A DNA stretch of 64,000 bases from Desulforapulum autotrophicum HRM2. GTDB lineage: Bacteria > Desulfobacterota > Desulfobacteria > Desulfobacterales > Desulfobacteraceae. Below are positions 18,315 through 26,737 of this stretch, piece by piece (the stretch's first letter is position 1; every line of letters begins with the position of its first letter). Both the position numbers and the translations under genes were made by a program. The DNA lies in NCBI RefSeq assembly GCF_000020365.1, contig NC_012108.1, positions 1,798,001 to 1,862,000 on the forward strand, written 5' to 3'. The notes under the pieces were generated by a model that saw nothing but the letters and a program-made list of their open reading frames with translations, had not been told where the DNA came from and searched no databases.

Positions 18315-19468
18315 AATTAAAATTATTTTCAGGTGTCATTGCAGCCGCTATTGTGGGCCTTGGCTACCTGTGGGTCACAGACCACAGTTCCATGGCCCAG
18401 GCCCAGATTGAAACACAAAAGACGGTCACGCCGCCACCGGTGGAGGTCAACGTTTATACTGTGAAATCGGAGTCCGTGGTATTTACCCGTGACCTGCCCG
18501 GCCGGACATCGGCCTTCCAGGTTGCCGAAATCCGGCCCCAGGTGACCGGGATCATCCTCAAGCGTCTGTTTACAGAGGGAAGCCATGTGGCGAAGGGGCA
18601 GCAGTTGTACCAGATTGATCCGGCCACCTACCAGGTCGCATATGACTCTGCCGCAGCCAGCCTTGCCAAAATAGAGGCCGACCTCAAGGCCCTAGCGCCC
18701 AAAGTGGAACGCTATACCCGACTGGTCAAGATGGGCGGGGTCAGCCAGCAGGCCTATGATGATGCCGTGGCTGAACTTGCCCAGGCCCGGGCTGGGGTTG
18801 CCGTTGCAACGGCCAATCTGGCAGCGGCCAGGATCAACCTGGATTATACAAAGGTTTTTGCACCCATTTCCGGGCGGATCGGCAGATCTTCGGTCACCCA
18901 GGGCGCCCTGGTTACGGCCAATCAGACCACGGCCCTGGCCACAATTCAAAATTTTGACCAGATCTACGTGGATGTGAACCAGTCCAGTGCAGAGCTCATG
19001 CGTCTGCGTCGCCAGATGAAAATCAGGGACCGAAATCCCGAGGCCCTCTTGATTCTGGACAATGAAACCCAGCCCTTTGCCGGCAAGGGACAGATCATGT
19101 TTTCCGATGTCACCGTGGACCCGGGAACGGGCATGGTTCAGCTTCGGATTCTGTTTTCCAACCCGGACAACCAGTTGTTGCCCGGTCTCTTTGTCAGGGC
19201 CAGGGTGGAAAAGTCCCGCCAGGACGAGGCCATCATGATTCCCCAACAGTCCCTGGTGCGCAATGCCGACGGCACCACTGCGGTATGGATTGTTGATGCT
19301 GCAAACACCGTAAATATCCTCAGCGTCACCGTTTCAGAGGCCATTGGAGACAAATGGCTGGTAACGGCAGGCCTTGCGCCCGGAGACCGGATTGTAACCG
19401 AAGGACTGCAGAAGATCCGCCCCAGGGCAACGGTCACCCCCGTGGACGATCAAACCACCAACAGCTGA
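18311..19468 (+). CDS. RND efflux membrane-fusion protein (AcrA/MexA type)
   Basis: A 385-residue periplasmic adaptor with an N-terminal membrane anchor (KLFSGVIAAAIVGLGYLWV), a lipoyl/barrel-sandwich half motif (PGRTSAFQVAEIRPQVTGII, residues about 62-82), a helical hairpin (about 105-175) and beta-barrel parts (YTKVFAPISGRIG...). It joins the inner-membrane RND pump to the outer-membrane channel. It overlaps tetR by 4 nt. Its stop codon coincides with the beginning of an 88-bp intergenic repeat that separates it from the pump gene. Confidence 0.93.
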   Translation: MKLKLFSGVIAAAIVGLGYLWVTDHSSMAQAQIETQKTVTPPPVEVNVYTVKSESVVFTRDLPGRTSAFQVAEIRPQVTGIILKRLFTEGSHVAKGQQLYQIDPATYQVAYDSAAASLAKIEADLKALAPKVERYTRLVKMGGVSQQAYDDAVAELAQARAGVAVATANLAAARINLDYTKVFAPISGRIGRSSVTQGALVTANQTTALATIQNFDQIYVDVNQSSAELMRLRRQMKIRDRNPEALLILDNETQPFAGKGQIMFSDVTVDPGTGMVQLRILFSNPDNQLLPGLFVRARVEKSRQDEAIMIPQQSLVRNADGTTAVWIVDAANTVNILSVTVSEAIGDKWLVTAGLAPGDRIVTEGLQKIRPRATVTPVDDQTTNS

Positions 19469-19555
19469 TAACCGGCAGGGCCGGAGCAGATATGGCTTAT
19501 GGCCCCAACGAATTTTGAAACGCCTCTGATTGCAGTGCTTCAGTGGGTGTTTCAT
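19468..19555 (+). repeat. 88-bp dispersed repeat, copy 1
   Basis: This copy begins ATAACCGGCAGGGCCGGAGC and ends GTGGGTGTTTCAT. It contains a CCGGC-AGG-GCCGG hairpin and fills the gap between the adaptor and pump genes of the efflux operon. Related copies lie at 24477-24564 (inverted), 26172-26259 and, in part, 61195-61253. Confidence 0.8.
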
Positions 19556-19572
19556 TTGAACAGGAAAAAAGA

Positions 19573-22500
19573 ATGTCCAAGTTTTTTATAGAAAGGCCCA
19601 TCTTTGCGTGGGTGATTGCCATCGTCATCATGCTGGCGGGGCTTTTTGCCGTTGTGACCCTGCCGGTGGAGCAGTATCCCAAGATCGCTCCTCCCAGCAT
19701 CAGCATCTCCACCTCATATCCCGGTGCATCGGCAGAGGTGGTTGAGAACAGCGTTGCCCAGGTCATTGAACAGAACCTGACCGGGATTGATTATCTCAGG
19801 TATTTTTCATCGTCCAGCGACTCCAACGGGCAGTTGACCATTACCCTGACCTTTGAGCCCGAGGCAGATCCAGATATTGCCCAGGTGCAGGTCCAGAACA
19901 AGGTTCAGGCCGTCAAGAGTCTGCTTCCCCAAGCGGTTCAGACCCAGGGGGTGACGGTAAAAAAAGCTTCAAAAAGCTTTCTCCTGGTGGCCGGAATCTA
20001 TTCCGAGGACGGAAAGATGAGCGGTAATGACATCTCTGACTATATTAAATCCAACATGGCCGAAACCCTCAGCCGGGTCCAGGGTGTGGGAGATCTGACC
20101 GTGTTTGGAGATCAGCATTCCATGCGGATCTGGATCAACCCGGAAAAACTTCATTCCTACAGCCTGATGCCTTCGGATATCACGGCCGCCATCCAGGCCA
20201 GAAATGTGGATGTCACCTCGGGCCAGCTCGGCGGCTCTCCTGCTGTTGCGGGTCAGCAGCTCAACGCCTCCATCTCTGTCCAGTCCAAGCTCAAAACCGT
20301 GGCTGATTTCGAGAACATCCTGGTTAAGGTCAATGGTGACGGATCCCAGGTCAGGCTCGGGGATCTGGCAAGGGTGGAATTGGGGTCCCAATCCTACAGC
20401 CGGATCGCCAGGTACAAGGGCATGGAGGCCTCGGCCATGGCCGTAACCCTTTCCACCGGGGCCAATGCCCTGGAAACGGCCAGCCGGGTCAAGGCCAAGA
20501 TCAAGGAGTTGTCCGCCTTTATGCCCCAGGGGTTGAATGTGGCATATCCCTACGATACCACTCCCTTTGTGAAGCTTTCCATTGAAGAGGTGGTCAAGAC
20601 CCTGATCGAGGCAATTGTTCTAGTTTTCTTTGTCATGTACCTGTTCTTGCAGAATTTCAGGGCCACTCTGATTCCCACCATTGCCGTTCCAGTGGTACTC
20701 CTTGGCACCTTTGGGGTGCTGTCCGCCTTTGGGTTCAGCATCAACGTACTTACCATGTTCGCCATGGTTCTGGCCATCGGCCTTCTGGTGGACGACGCCA
20801 TTGTGGTGGTGGAAAATGTGGAGCGGGTCATGGGAGAAACCGGACTGTCTCCCAAGGAGGCCACCCGTCAGTCCATGTCCCAGATTACGGGTGCCCTGGT
20901 GGGCATTGCCATGGTTCTTTCGGCTGTGTTCATCCCCATGGCCTTTTTCAGCGGGGCCACCGGTGCCATTTACCGCCAGTTTTCCATTACCATTGTATCG
21001 GCCATGGTTCTGTCCGTTATCGTGGCCCTGGTATTGACTCCGGCCCTTTGTTCCACCTTTCTTAAACCTGTGAAAAAGGGGCATAATCTGGGGAAAAAGG
21101 GGTTTTTTGGCTGGTTTAACAAAAGTTTTGACGCTGGAAAGTCCATTTACCGGAAAAGTGTGGGATATGCAGCCACCAGGGCCGTAAGGTTCATCATCGT
21201 CTACCTTATCATTGTGGGCGGTCTGGTGTACATGTTCAAGGGACTGCCCACCGCATTTTTGCCGGATGAAGACCAGGGTACCCTGATGATGATGATCTCG
21301 GCCCCGCCCGGGGCCACCATGGAAAGGACCCTTGCGAGTATCAAAAAGGTGGAGGCCTATTTTCTCAACGAGGAGGCCGAGAATGTCAACGGTCTGTTTA
21401 CGGTCACAGGGTTCAGCTTTGCCGGAAACGGCCAGAATGTGGGCCTGGGATTTGTCCAGTTAACGGACTGGGACGAACGGCAGCGCCCGGACCAGAAGTC
21501 CGCCGCCATTGCCCAGCGGGCAATGAAGAATCTTTATGGCATCAAGGATGCCATGGTGTACGCCTTTATTCCACCGCCCATCAACGAACTGGGAAATGCC
21601 ACAGGGTTTGACTTCCAGCTGGTGGACCGGGCAGGCCTGGGCCACACCGCCCTGATTGCGGCCCGAAACCAGATGCTGGGCATGGCTTCCCAGAACCCCA
21701 AACTTGTGGGGGTCCGGCCCAATGGTCTTGCCGACGTTCCCCAGTACAAACTGGACATTGACTATGAAAAGGCCGAAGCCCTCGGGGTTTCAACCTCGGA
21801 TATTACTTCGGTTGTGTCAACGGCATGGGGCTCCGCCTATGTCAATGATTTCATGGACAAGGGCCGGGTAAAAAAAGTCTATATGCAGGGAGATACGCAG
21901 TTCAGAATGCTTCCCCAGGACATAAACCTTTGGTATGTCAGAAATTCAAGGGGTGAAATGGTGCCCTTTTCCTCGTTTGCCAAGGGAATTTGGGACTATG
22001 GCTCTCCCAAACTGGAACGATACAACGGCAGTTCTTCCCAGGAAATTCTGGGCGCACCAGCACCCGGGGTCAGCTCCGGGGAAGCCATGGAGATCATAGA
22101 AGATCTTGCCCAGAACCTGCCCCAGGGCATCGGGCTTGATTGGACGGGCATCTCCTATGAAGAAAGGATGGCAGGTTCCCAGACCACGCTTTTGTATTCG
22201 GTCTCCCTTCTCTTTGTCTTCCTGTGTCTGGCCGCCCTGTACGAGAGCTGGTCCATCCCCTTTTCGGTGATGCTGGTCGTTCCCCTGGGGGTCATTGGAT
22301 CCGTGGGTGCCACCCTCTGGGCCGGGCTGTCCAATGACGTTTATTTCCAGATCGGTTTATTGACCACCATCGGGCTTGCCGCCAAAAATGCCATTCTCAT
22401 CGTGGCCTTTGCAAAGGAGCTCTATGAAAAGGGTACAGATCTTGTGACTGCGGCCAAGATTGCAGCCGAACAGCGGCTGCGGCCCATTCTCATGACCTCG

Positions 22501-22716
22501 TTTGCATTCATCCTGGGGGTCACCCCCCTTGCCGTGGCCAACGGTGCTGGATCTGCCAGCCAGAATGCCATCGGCATTGGCGTCATCGGCGGCATGGCTG
22601 CGGCAACCTCCCTGGCCATTATCTTTGTTCCCCTTTTCTTTGTAATCCTGGAGAAGATGACCGAAAAACGAAAAAAGGCCGGACCGGCCATCAAAGAGGT
22701 AACCCATGCCCAATAG
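19573..22716 (+). CDS. RND multidrug efflux pump (AcrB/MexB type)
   Basis: A 1,047-residue inner-membrane proton-driven exporter. ATG 19573 (AGGA ribosome site) gives the family's standard start, [14 protein letters not shown]; a start ten codons earlier lies against the repeat. Twelve membrane helices flank two large periplasmic loops; helix 4 carries [16 protein letters not shown] with the two Asp residues of proton relay, and [17 protein letters not shown] is near the C-terminus. The length is normal for the family. The substrates cannot be told from sequence. It overlaps the outer-membrane gene by 11 nt. Confidence 0.95.
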   Translation: MSKFFIERPIFAWVIAIVIMLAGLFAVVTLPVEQYPKIAPPSISISTSYPGASAEVVENSVAQVIEQNLTGIDYLRYFSSSSDSNGQLTITLTFEPEADPDIAQVQVQNKVQAVKSLLPQAVQTQGVTVKKASKSFLLVAGIYSEDGKMSGNDISDYIKSNMAETLSRVQGVGDLTVFGDQHSMRIWINPEKLHSYSLMPSDITAAIQARNVDVTSGQLGGSPAVAGQQLNASISVQSKLKTVADFENILVKVNGDGSQVRLGDLARVELGSQSYSRIARYKGMEASAMAVTLSTGANALETASRVKAKIKELSAFMPQGLNVAYPYDTTPFVKLSIEEVVKTLIEAIVLVFFVMYLFLQNFRATLIPTIAVPVVLLGTFGVLSAFGFSINVLTMFAMVLAIGLLVDDAIVVVENVERVMGETGLSPKEATRQSMSQITGALVGIAMVLSAVFIPMAFFSGATGAIYRQFSITIVSAMVLSVIVALVLTPALCSTFLKPVKKGHNLGKKGFFGWFNKSFDAGKSIYRKSVGYAATRAVRFIIVYLIIVGGLVYMFKGLPTAFLPDEDQGTLMMMISAPPGATMERTLASIKKVEAYFLNEEAENVNGLFTVTGFSFAGNGQNVGLGFVQLTDWDERQRPDQKSAAIAQRAMKNLYGIKDAMVYAFIPPPINELGNATGFDFQLVDRAGLGHTALIAARNQMLGMASQNPKLVGVRPNGLADVPQYKLDIDYEKAEALGVSTSDITSVVSTAWGSAYVNDFMDKGRVKKVYMQGDTQFRMLPQDINLWYVRNSRGEMVPFSSFAKGIWDYGSPKLERYNGSSSQEILGAPAPGVSSGEAMEIIEDLAQNLPQGIGLDWTGISYEERMAGSQTTLLYSVSLLFVFLCLAALYESWSIPFSVMLVVPLGVIGSVGATLWAGLSNDVYFQIGLLTTIGLAAKNAILIVAFAKELYEKGTDLVTAAKIAAEQRLRPILMTSFAFILGVTPLAVANGAGSASQNAIGIGVIGGMAAATSLAIIFVPLFFVILEKMTEKRKKAGPAIKEVTHAQ

Positions 22717-24133
22717 AAACATTCTGACGGCAGCCCTGGCTGCCATGATGATCCTGACCGCGGGCTGTTCAATGATACCCGAATACCGGCAGCCCGATCT
22801 TCCCGTGGTAGATGCCTGGCCTACACAGACGGCCAGCCAGATGCAGGACGAAGCCCATGGTGGCGGCACCCAGGTTCCAGAGATTGCCTGGGAAGCCTAT
22901 TTTGAATCTGAGCCGTTAAGGAAGTTGATTTCAAGGGCCCTGGACAATAACAGGAATCTGAGGGTAGCCCTGCTCAGAATTGACCAGGCTAGGGCCGCAT
23001 ACCGGATTCAGAGGGCAGACACCCTGCCTGTGGTATCCGGGGGATCCTCATTTGCCCGTGAGGGGGTGACTGAAGATACAAGTTACACGGGCAGCGCCTA
23101 CAACAGTTCCACCCTTTCCGCCAATGTGGGGGTGACAGCCTATGAACTGGATTTTTTCGGCCGGGTCAAAAGCCTGAACCAGGAGGCCCTTGCGACCTAT
23201 CTGGCAACCGGGGAGGCTGCCTTGAACACCCGCATCGCCCTGATCGCTGAAACCGCAGATGCCTTTTTGAACTATCTGGCCAACAAAAAACTGCTCTGCC
23301 TTGCAAAGGAGACCTGCAGGGCATACCAGGAAACCTATGCCGTGATCAAGGGCAAATACGAGGTGGGGTCAGTTGCCGAACTGGATCTGTCCCAGGCTGC
23401 CACCTCCGTTGAAAGTGCAAAGGTTTCCATTGCTCGGTACACACGGCTTACGGCCCAGGCCAGAAACGCTGTCATTCTTCTTGCGGGAACCCAGGTGACC
23501 GATATCCTGGATTCAGGAGAAACCATTGACCAGGTCAGGTTTCTGGATACGCTTCCCATGGGGCTGCCCTCAAAGGTGCTGTTGCAGCGGCCTGATATCC
23601 GGCAGGCAGAGCATCTGCTCAAAGCTGCCAATGCAGATATCGGGGCGGCCAGGGCGGCCCTGTACCCCACCATCCGTCTGACCGGTGCCTTTGGTCTTGC
23701 CAGTGATGAGCTGTCGTCCCTGTTTACATCCGGGGCTGCCTATGCCTGGAATTTTACTCCCTCCTTGTCCATTCCCATATTCAACAGGGCAGGGATCAGG
23801 GCAAGCCTTGAGGCGGCTGAAGTCAGCGAAAGAATTGCTGCTACAGAATATGAAGCTGTCGTTCAAACTGCATTCAAGGAGGTGGCTGACCAGTTGGCCG
23901 CAACAAAGACCTATGCCGATCAGATGAGGGCTCAGAATGCCCTGGTCGCTGAAACCCGTAAGACCTATATCCTTTCCCGGGCCAGATACCAGAACGGCAT
24001 TGACGATTTTTTATCTGTGCTGGATTCCCAACGATCCCTGTTTGTCGCTGAACAGTCCGCCATCACGGTGCGCCAGGCCTATCTGAGTAGCCAGGTCAAC
24101 ATGTACAAGGTGCTTGGTGGCGGCCGGATTTAG
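22706..24133 (+). CDS. RND outer-membrane channel lipoprotein (NodT/OprM type)
   Basis: A 475-residue outer-membrane lipoprotein. The signal peptide ends in a lipobox, LTAGC (Cys20), after which the mature chain starts. Two repeated halves typical of the NodT family follow ([50 protein letters not shown]), ending [10 protein letters not shown]. It completes the tripartite efflux pump and overlaps the pump gene by 11 nt. Pieces of its 3' end and downstream DNA are repeated in decayed form at 26349-26536 and 26697-26740, and possibly at 38611-38648. Confidence 0.94.
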   Translation: MPNRNILTAALAAMMILTAGCSMIPEYRQPDLPVVDAWPTQTASQMQDEAHGGGTQVPEIAWEAYFESEPLRKLISRALDNNRNLRVALLRIDQARAAYRIQRADTLPVVSGGSSFAREGVTEDTSYTGSAYNSSTLSANVGVTAYELDFFGRVKSLNQEALATYLATGEAALNTRIALIAETADAFLNYLANKKLLCLAKETCRAYQETYAVIKGKYEVGSVAELDLSQAATSVESAKVSIARYTRLTAQARNAVILLAGTQVTDILDSGETIDQVRFLDTLPMGLPSKVLLQRPDIRQAEHLLKAANADIGAARAALYPTIRLTGAFGLASDELSSLFTSGAAYAWNFTPSLSIPIFNRAGIRASLEAAEVSERIAATEYEAVVQTAFKEVADQLAATKTYADQMRAQNALVAETRKTYILSRARYQNGIDDFLSVLDSQRSLFVAEQSAITVRQAYLSSQVNMYKVLGGGRI

Positions 24134-24330
24134 CTTAAGGGGCGCAATGGGGTCGTGACGGACCGGATCTTTAGATCTTTAGGGGTTCGGTTCGTCCATA
24201 AACATGGTGTACTCCACACCGATTTCAACTGCCTAAGGTCATATAAATCATCTGTCCTGCTGGTTTAATATTTATATTTTTCTTTTTGTGGTGTCGTATT
24301 TCAGACTGTTAATAATTTTTTATACTTTTC

Positions 24331-24360
24331 TTGACAAGAAGTAGCGTCCTACTCTAGAAT
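24331..24360 (+). promoter_or_regulatory. Candidate sigma-70 promoter for the acyltransferase gene
   Basis: TTGACA at 24331-24336 and TAGAAT at 24355-24360 are 18 nt apart, in an AT-rich stretch about 240 nt before the GTG start. The 469-nt gap 24134-24602 otherwise holds a sequence that recurs at 26697-26740 (24137-24190) and repeat copy 2. Confidence 0.55.
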
Positions 24361-24476
24361 AATCTGTTTTATGTCATTGTGGACAACTGCCTGATGGTGG
24401 CTAAGCAAAACATAAAACTGCTTGGAATTTTAAATGAGTCGTTTTTTTTGATAAAAAGTTAGCCAACTCTTTTTAT

Positions 24477-24564
24477 ATGAAACACCCACCAAAGCATTAC
24501 AAACAGAGGCGTTTCATCATTCGTTGAGGCCAGAGCCATACCTCGCTCCGGCCGTGCCGGTTAT
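24477..24564 (-). repeat. 88-bp dispersed repeat, copy 2 (inverted)
   Basis: Reverse complement of the family: the minus strand reads ATAACCGGCACGGCCGGAGC and ends GGTGGGTGTTTCAT. It matches copy 1 over nearly its full length with scattered differences. With copy 3 it flanks the acyltransferase gene in inverted orientation. Confidence 0.8.
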
Positions 24565-24602
24565 ATTAATCTTGATTTCCAGTGATCTTAAAAAGGTGAA
24601 CA

Positions 24603-26279
24603 GTGAAACTGTTAGACAAAACGCCTTTATCAAAATGGTGGGCTGAAGCCAAAGAAAACTATAATTCCGATGAAATTCTCAGGGTTCTTTTAGACAATAA
24701 AGATAAGCTTGAAGAATCATTGGCAAAGCTTGGCGGAAAAAAGCGCCTTTACAGTGCATTTGACAGAATGTTTTCTTTTTTTTCACGGCTGGCCGGGGCA
24801 GCTGACAAGATATCCGAAAAAACACAACATTTCCTGATGCGATTTTCCTGGTTTCGAGGATTTATAGAAAAAGCCAGGGGATGGAAGAATCATCTGAACT
24901 TTAAAGAATTAATTGAATTTGCACGAACAAAACTATATTCCCTTTGGCATGCCCCGCACAATGAAACAGCCATCAAACTGCTTGAAGAAATAGTAGAATT
25001 TGTCTCAAAGCATGGGGTGGATATAAATGTGTATTTTCCTGAAGCAAAACAAAAACTCTTTGAAAAGAAGGATCAGCTGCTTCAGCATAAGTTTTTTCAG
25101 GAATTTTCCCAAACCCGATTAGAACAGTTGCTGGCTATCCAGTTCTCTTTTGACCGGAGTATTTTTCCTGTATTACCGGATACGGCATTCTGGCATAAAT
25201 TTTTTGAATTTGCAGAAAAAAAGAAAGTTGTTGATATTGTTCTGGTCAACAAAAATGGTAAGCGTGTTTCCTTTAAAAAAGATTCTGCCGAAGCCATCGC
25301 AGCCACGGACACTGTTTTAACGCTGCATAAACTTTCAAAGATTAAAAACAAAGGGCACCGGATCTTTTTCGTGGGTCACCATGAAGGATATTTAGGGCCT
25401 TACTTTGTCAGAAGCGTCATCCGGAAACTGGGTTTTCATAACCTGACCCGGAACTGCAACACAGTTGTCGGCCCCCGGATGTTTTCCAATGTTGTCTTAC
25501 GAAACGGAGCGGCAAATGTCGGCAACCTTTTTATTACCGTGCCGTCACAAAAAACAACCATTATCAAAACCGGAGGCCTTGCTGAAGAATTAAGAAAAAC
25601 TGCCAAAAGGACCCAGTGCCTGATCAAGTTACCGGATGCCGGATTGTATTTAATGAAAAAACTTACCTATGAAGAGTTTATGAATGCCATGGTAAATGGC
25701 AATCCTGATGCATTTGTGAAGCATACTTCTTTTATGGATGATGAAATAAAGGTGGAATTGACCACTTTTTTGGAGACTGAAAATTTTGCAGAAGCCATGA
25801 AAAGTTTTTCCAAAGGTGATTATGACCTTTTCAAAAAGATTATGAAAGAAAGCTTTCTCATCTTTCCTGAAGGCTCCCGGTCCTATATTGACCCGGATGG
25901 CGGAGTCGTTATGAAATACGTTAATCCAAAGTATTTACAATCCTATATGCGTCCCGGTGATTTTATTGCCTCCATTAACCTGGTGGGTGGATCAGAGCTT
26001 ACCCGGGGATGGCACCTGCGTTCAGCAACGCTGGGGGTTTCCATGGGTGACCCCATTGAAGTGACCGCTGAAATGATAAAAAATTACGAGGAAGAAGGGA
26101 TTAAGGTCATGCGCAACATTGCCCAGCTGCCCAACATCAAAGACGTCCGGTTTAAAGAAGAAATTCAGTATAAACCGGCACGGCCGGAACGAGGGATGGC
26201 ATCCGGCCACAACAAATATGGAAATTCCGCCAATGTTAATGCTTTGGTGGGTGTTTCATATAAAAGGGGGGAGAATTGA
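24603..26279 (+). CDS. PlsC-like acyltransferase with a repeat-derived C-terminus
   Basis: A 558-residue protein starting at GTG 24603 with an AAGGTG ribosome site. Residues about 250-480 show acyltransferase features: VGHHEGYLGPYF near 259-270 in the position of the H(X)4D motif (the Asp is not obvious) and FPEGSRS near 421-427, the glycerophosphate-binding motif. The first 240 residues are helical and unassigned. It probably acylates a glycerophosphate or a related lipid, but the altered first motif leaves this open. The final 35 codons are read through copy 3 of the 88-bp repeat, so the native protein probably ended earlier. A/T-rich wobble positions differ from neighbouring genes, which hints at transfer. 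Confidence 0.7.
   Translation: MKLLDKTPLSKWWAEAKENYNSDEILRVLLDNKDKLEESLAKLGGKKRLYSAFDRMFSFFSRLAGAADKISEKTQHFLMRFSWFRGFIEKARGWKNHLNFKELIEFARTKLYSLWHAPHNETAIKLLEEIVEFVSKHGVDINVYFPEAKQKLFEKKDQLLQHKFFQEFSQTRLEQLLAIQFSFDRSIFPVLPDTAFWHKFFEFAEKKKVVDIVLVNKNGKRVSFKKDSAEAIAATDTVLTLHKLSKIKNKGHRIFFVGHHEGYLGPYFVRSVIRKLGFHNLTRNCNTVVGPRMFSNVVLRNGAANVGNLFITVPSQKTTIIKTGGLAEELRKTAKRTQCLIKLPDAGLYLMKKLTYEEFMNAMVNGNPDAFVKHTSFMDDEIKVELTTFLETENFAEAMKSFSKGDYDLFKKIMKESFLIFPEGSRSYIDPDGGVVMKYVNPKYLQSYMRPGDFIASINLVGGSELTRGWHLRSATLGVSMGDPIEVTAEMIKNYEEEGIKVMRNIAQLPNIKDVRFKEEIQYKPARPERGMASGHNKYGNSANVNALVGVSYKRGEN
26172..26259 (+). repeat. 88-bp dispersed repeat, copy 3 (inside a CDS)
   Basis: It begins AAACCGGCACGGCCGGAACG and ends GGTGGGTGTTTCAT like copies 1 and 2. 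It lies wholly inside the acyltransferase frame and encodes most of its last 35 residues. Confidence 0.75.
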
Positions 26280-26348
26280 ACCGGAGGGAATGGGCAAATG
26301 GAAAAATGGATGTTGGCAACAAAAAATTAACCCTCACTCCCAACACCC

Positions 26349-26536
26349 ATGACCCGGTCAGGTTCATGGACACACTTCCCACGGGGGGGGGGGGGCTGCC
26401 GTCCAGGGTGCTTTTGCAGCGGCCCGACATCAGGCGGGCAGAGCATCGCTAAACAATCCGCCATCACGGTGCGTCAGGCCTATCTGAGTAATCAGGTCAA
26501 CCGGTATAAGGTGCTTGGCAGTGGCCGGATTTAGCT
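26349..26536 (+). pseudogene. Decayed 3' fragment of a NodT/OprM efflux channel gene
   Basis: Bases 26349-26448 match 23526-23622 of the intact channel gene, and 26449-26536 match 24050-24137 including the terminal GGCCGGATTTAG. About 430 nt between the two parts are missing. A 13-G run (26383-26395) stands where the intact gene has four G's, so no frame survives. It is a relic of a second copy of this gene end. The surrounding gap 26280-26737 also holds the MITE and a further matching piece. Confidence 0.8.
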
Positions 26537-26539
26537 TAA

Positions 26540-26696
26540 GGGCCCACTCAAAAATAACTTTACATTTTGGCGGCCAATTCATCCAGCCCTGACGCGTTGT
26601 GAAAATTCGGCGTATTCCTGATATGCCTGCATTTTCACGCCTTGCAGGGCAGGCGACTTGACCCCCAAAATTGGTAATTTATTTTTGAGTGAACCC
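26540..26696 (+). mobile_element. 157-bp MITE-like element
   Basis: Terminal inverted repeats begin GGGCCCACTCAAAAATAA on the left and, read inward from the right, GGGTTCACTCAAAAATAA; the similarity extends about 30 bp to TTTTGG. The element is flanked by the direct duplication TAA (26537-26539 and 26697-26699). Removing it restores the sequence found after the intact channel gene (TAAGGGGCGCAATG at 24136; here TAAGGTGTGCAATG). It has no coding capacity and contains an inner palindrome of GTGAAAAT/ATTTTCAC type. Confidence 0.8.
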
Positions 26697-26737
26697 TAAG
26701 GTGTGCAATGCGGTCGTGACGGAACGGATCTTTAGAT

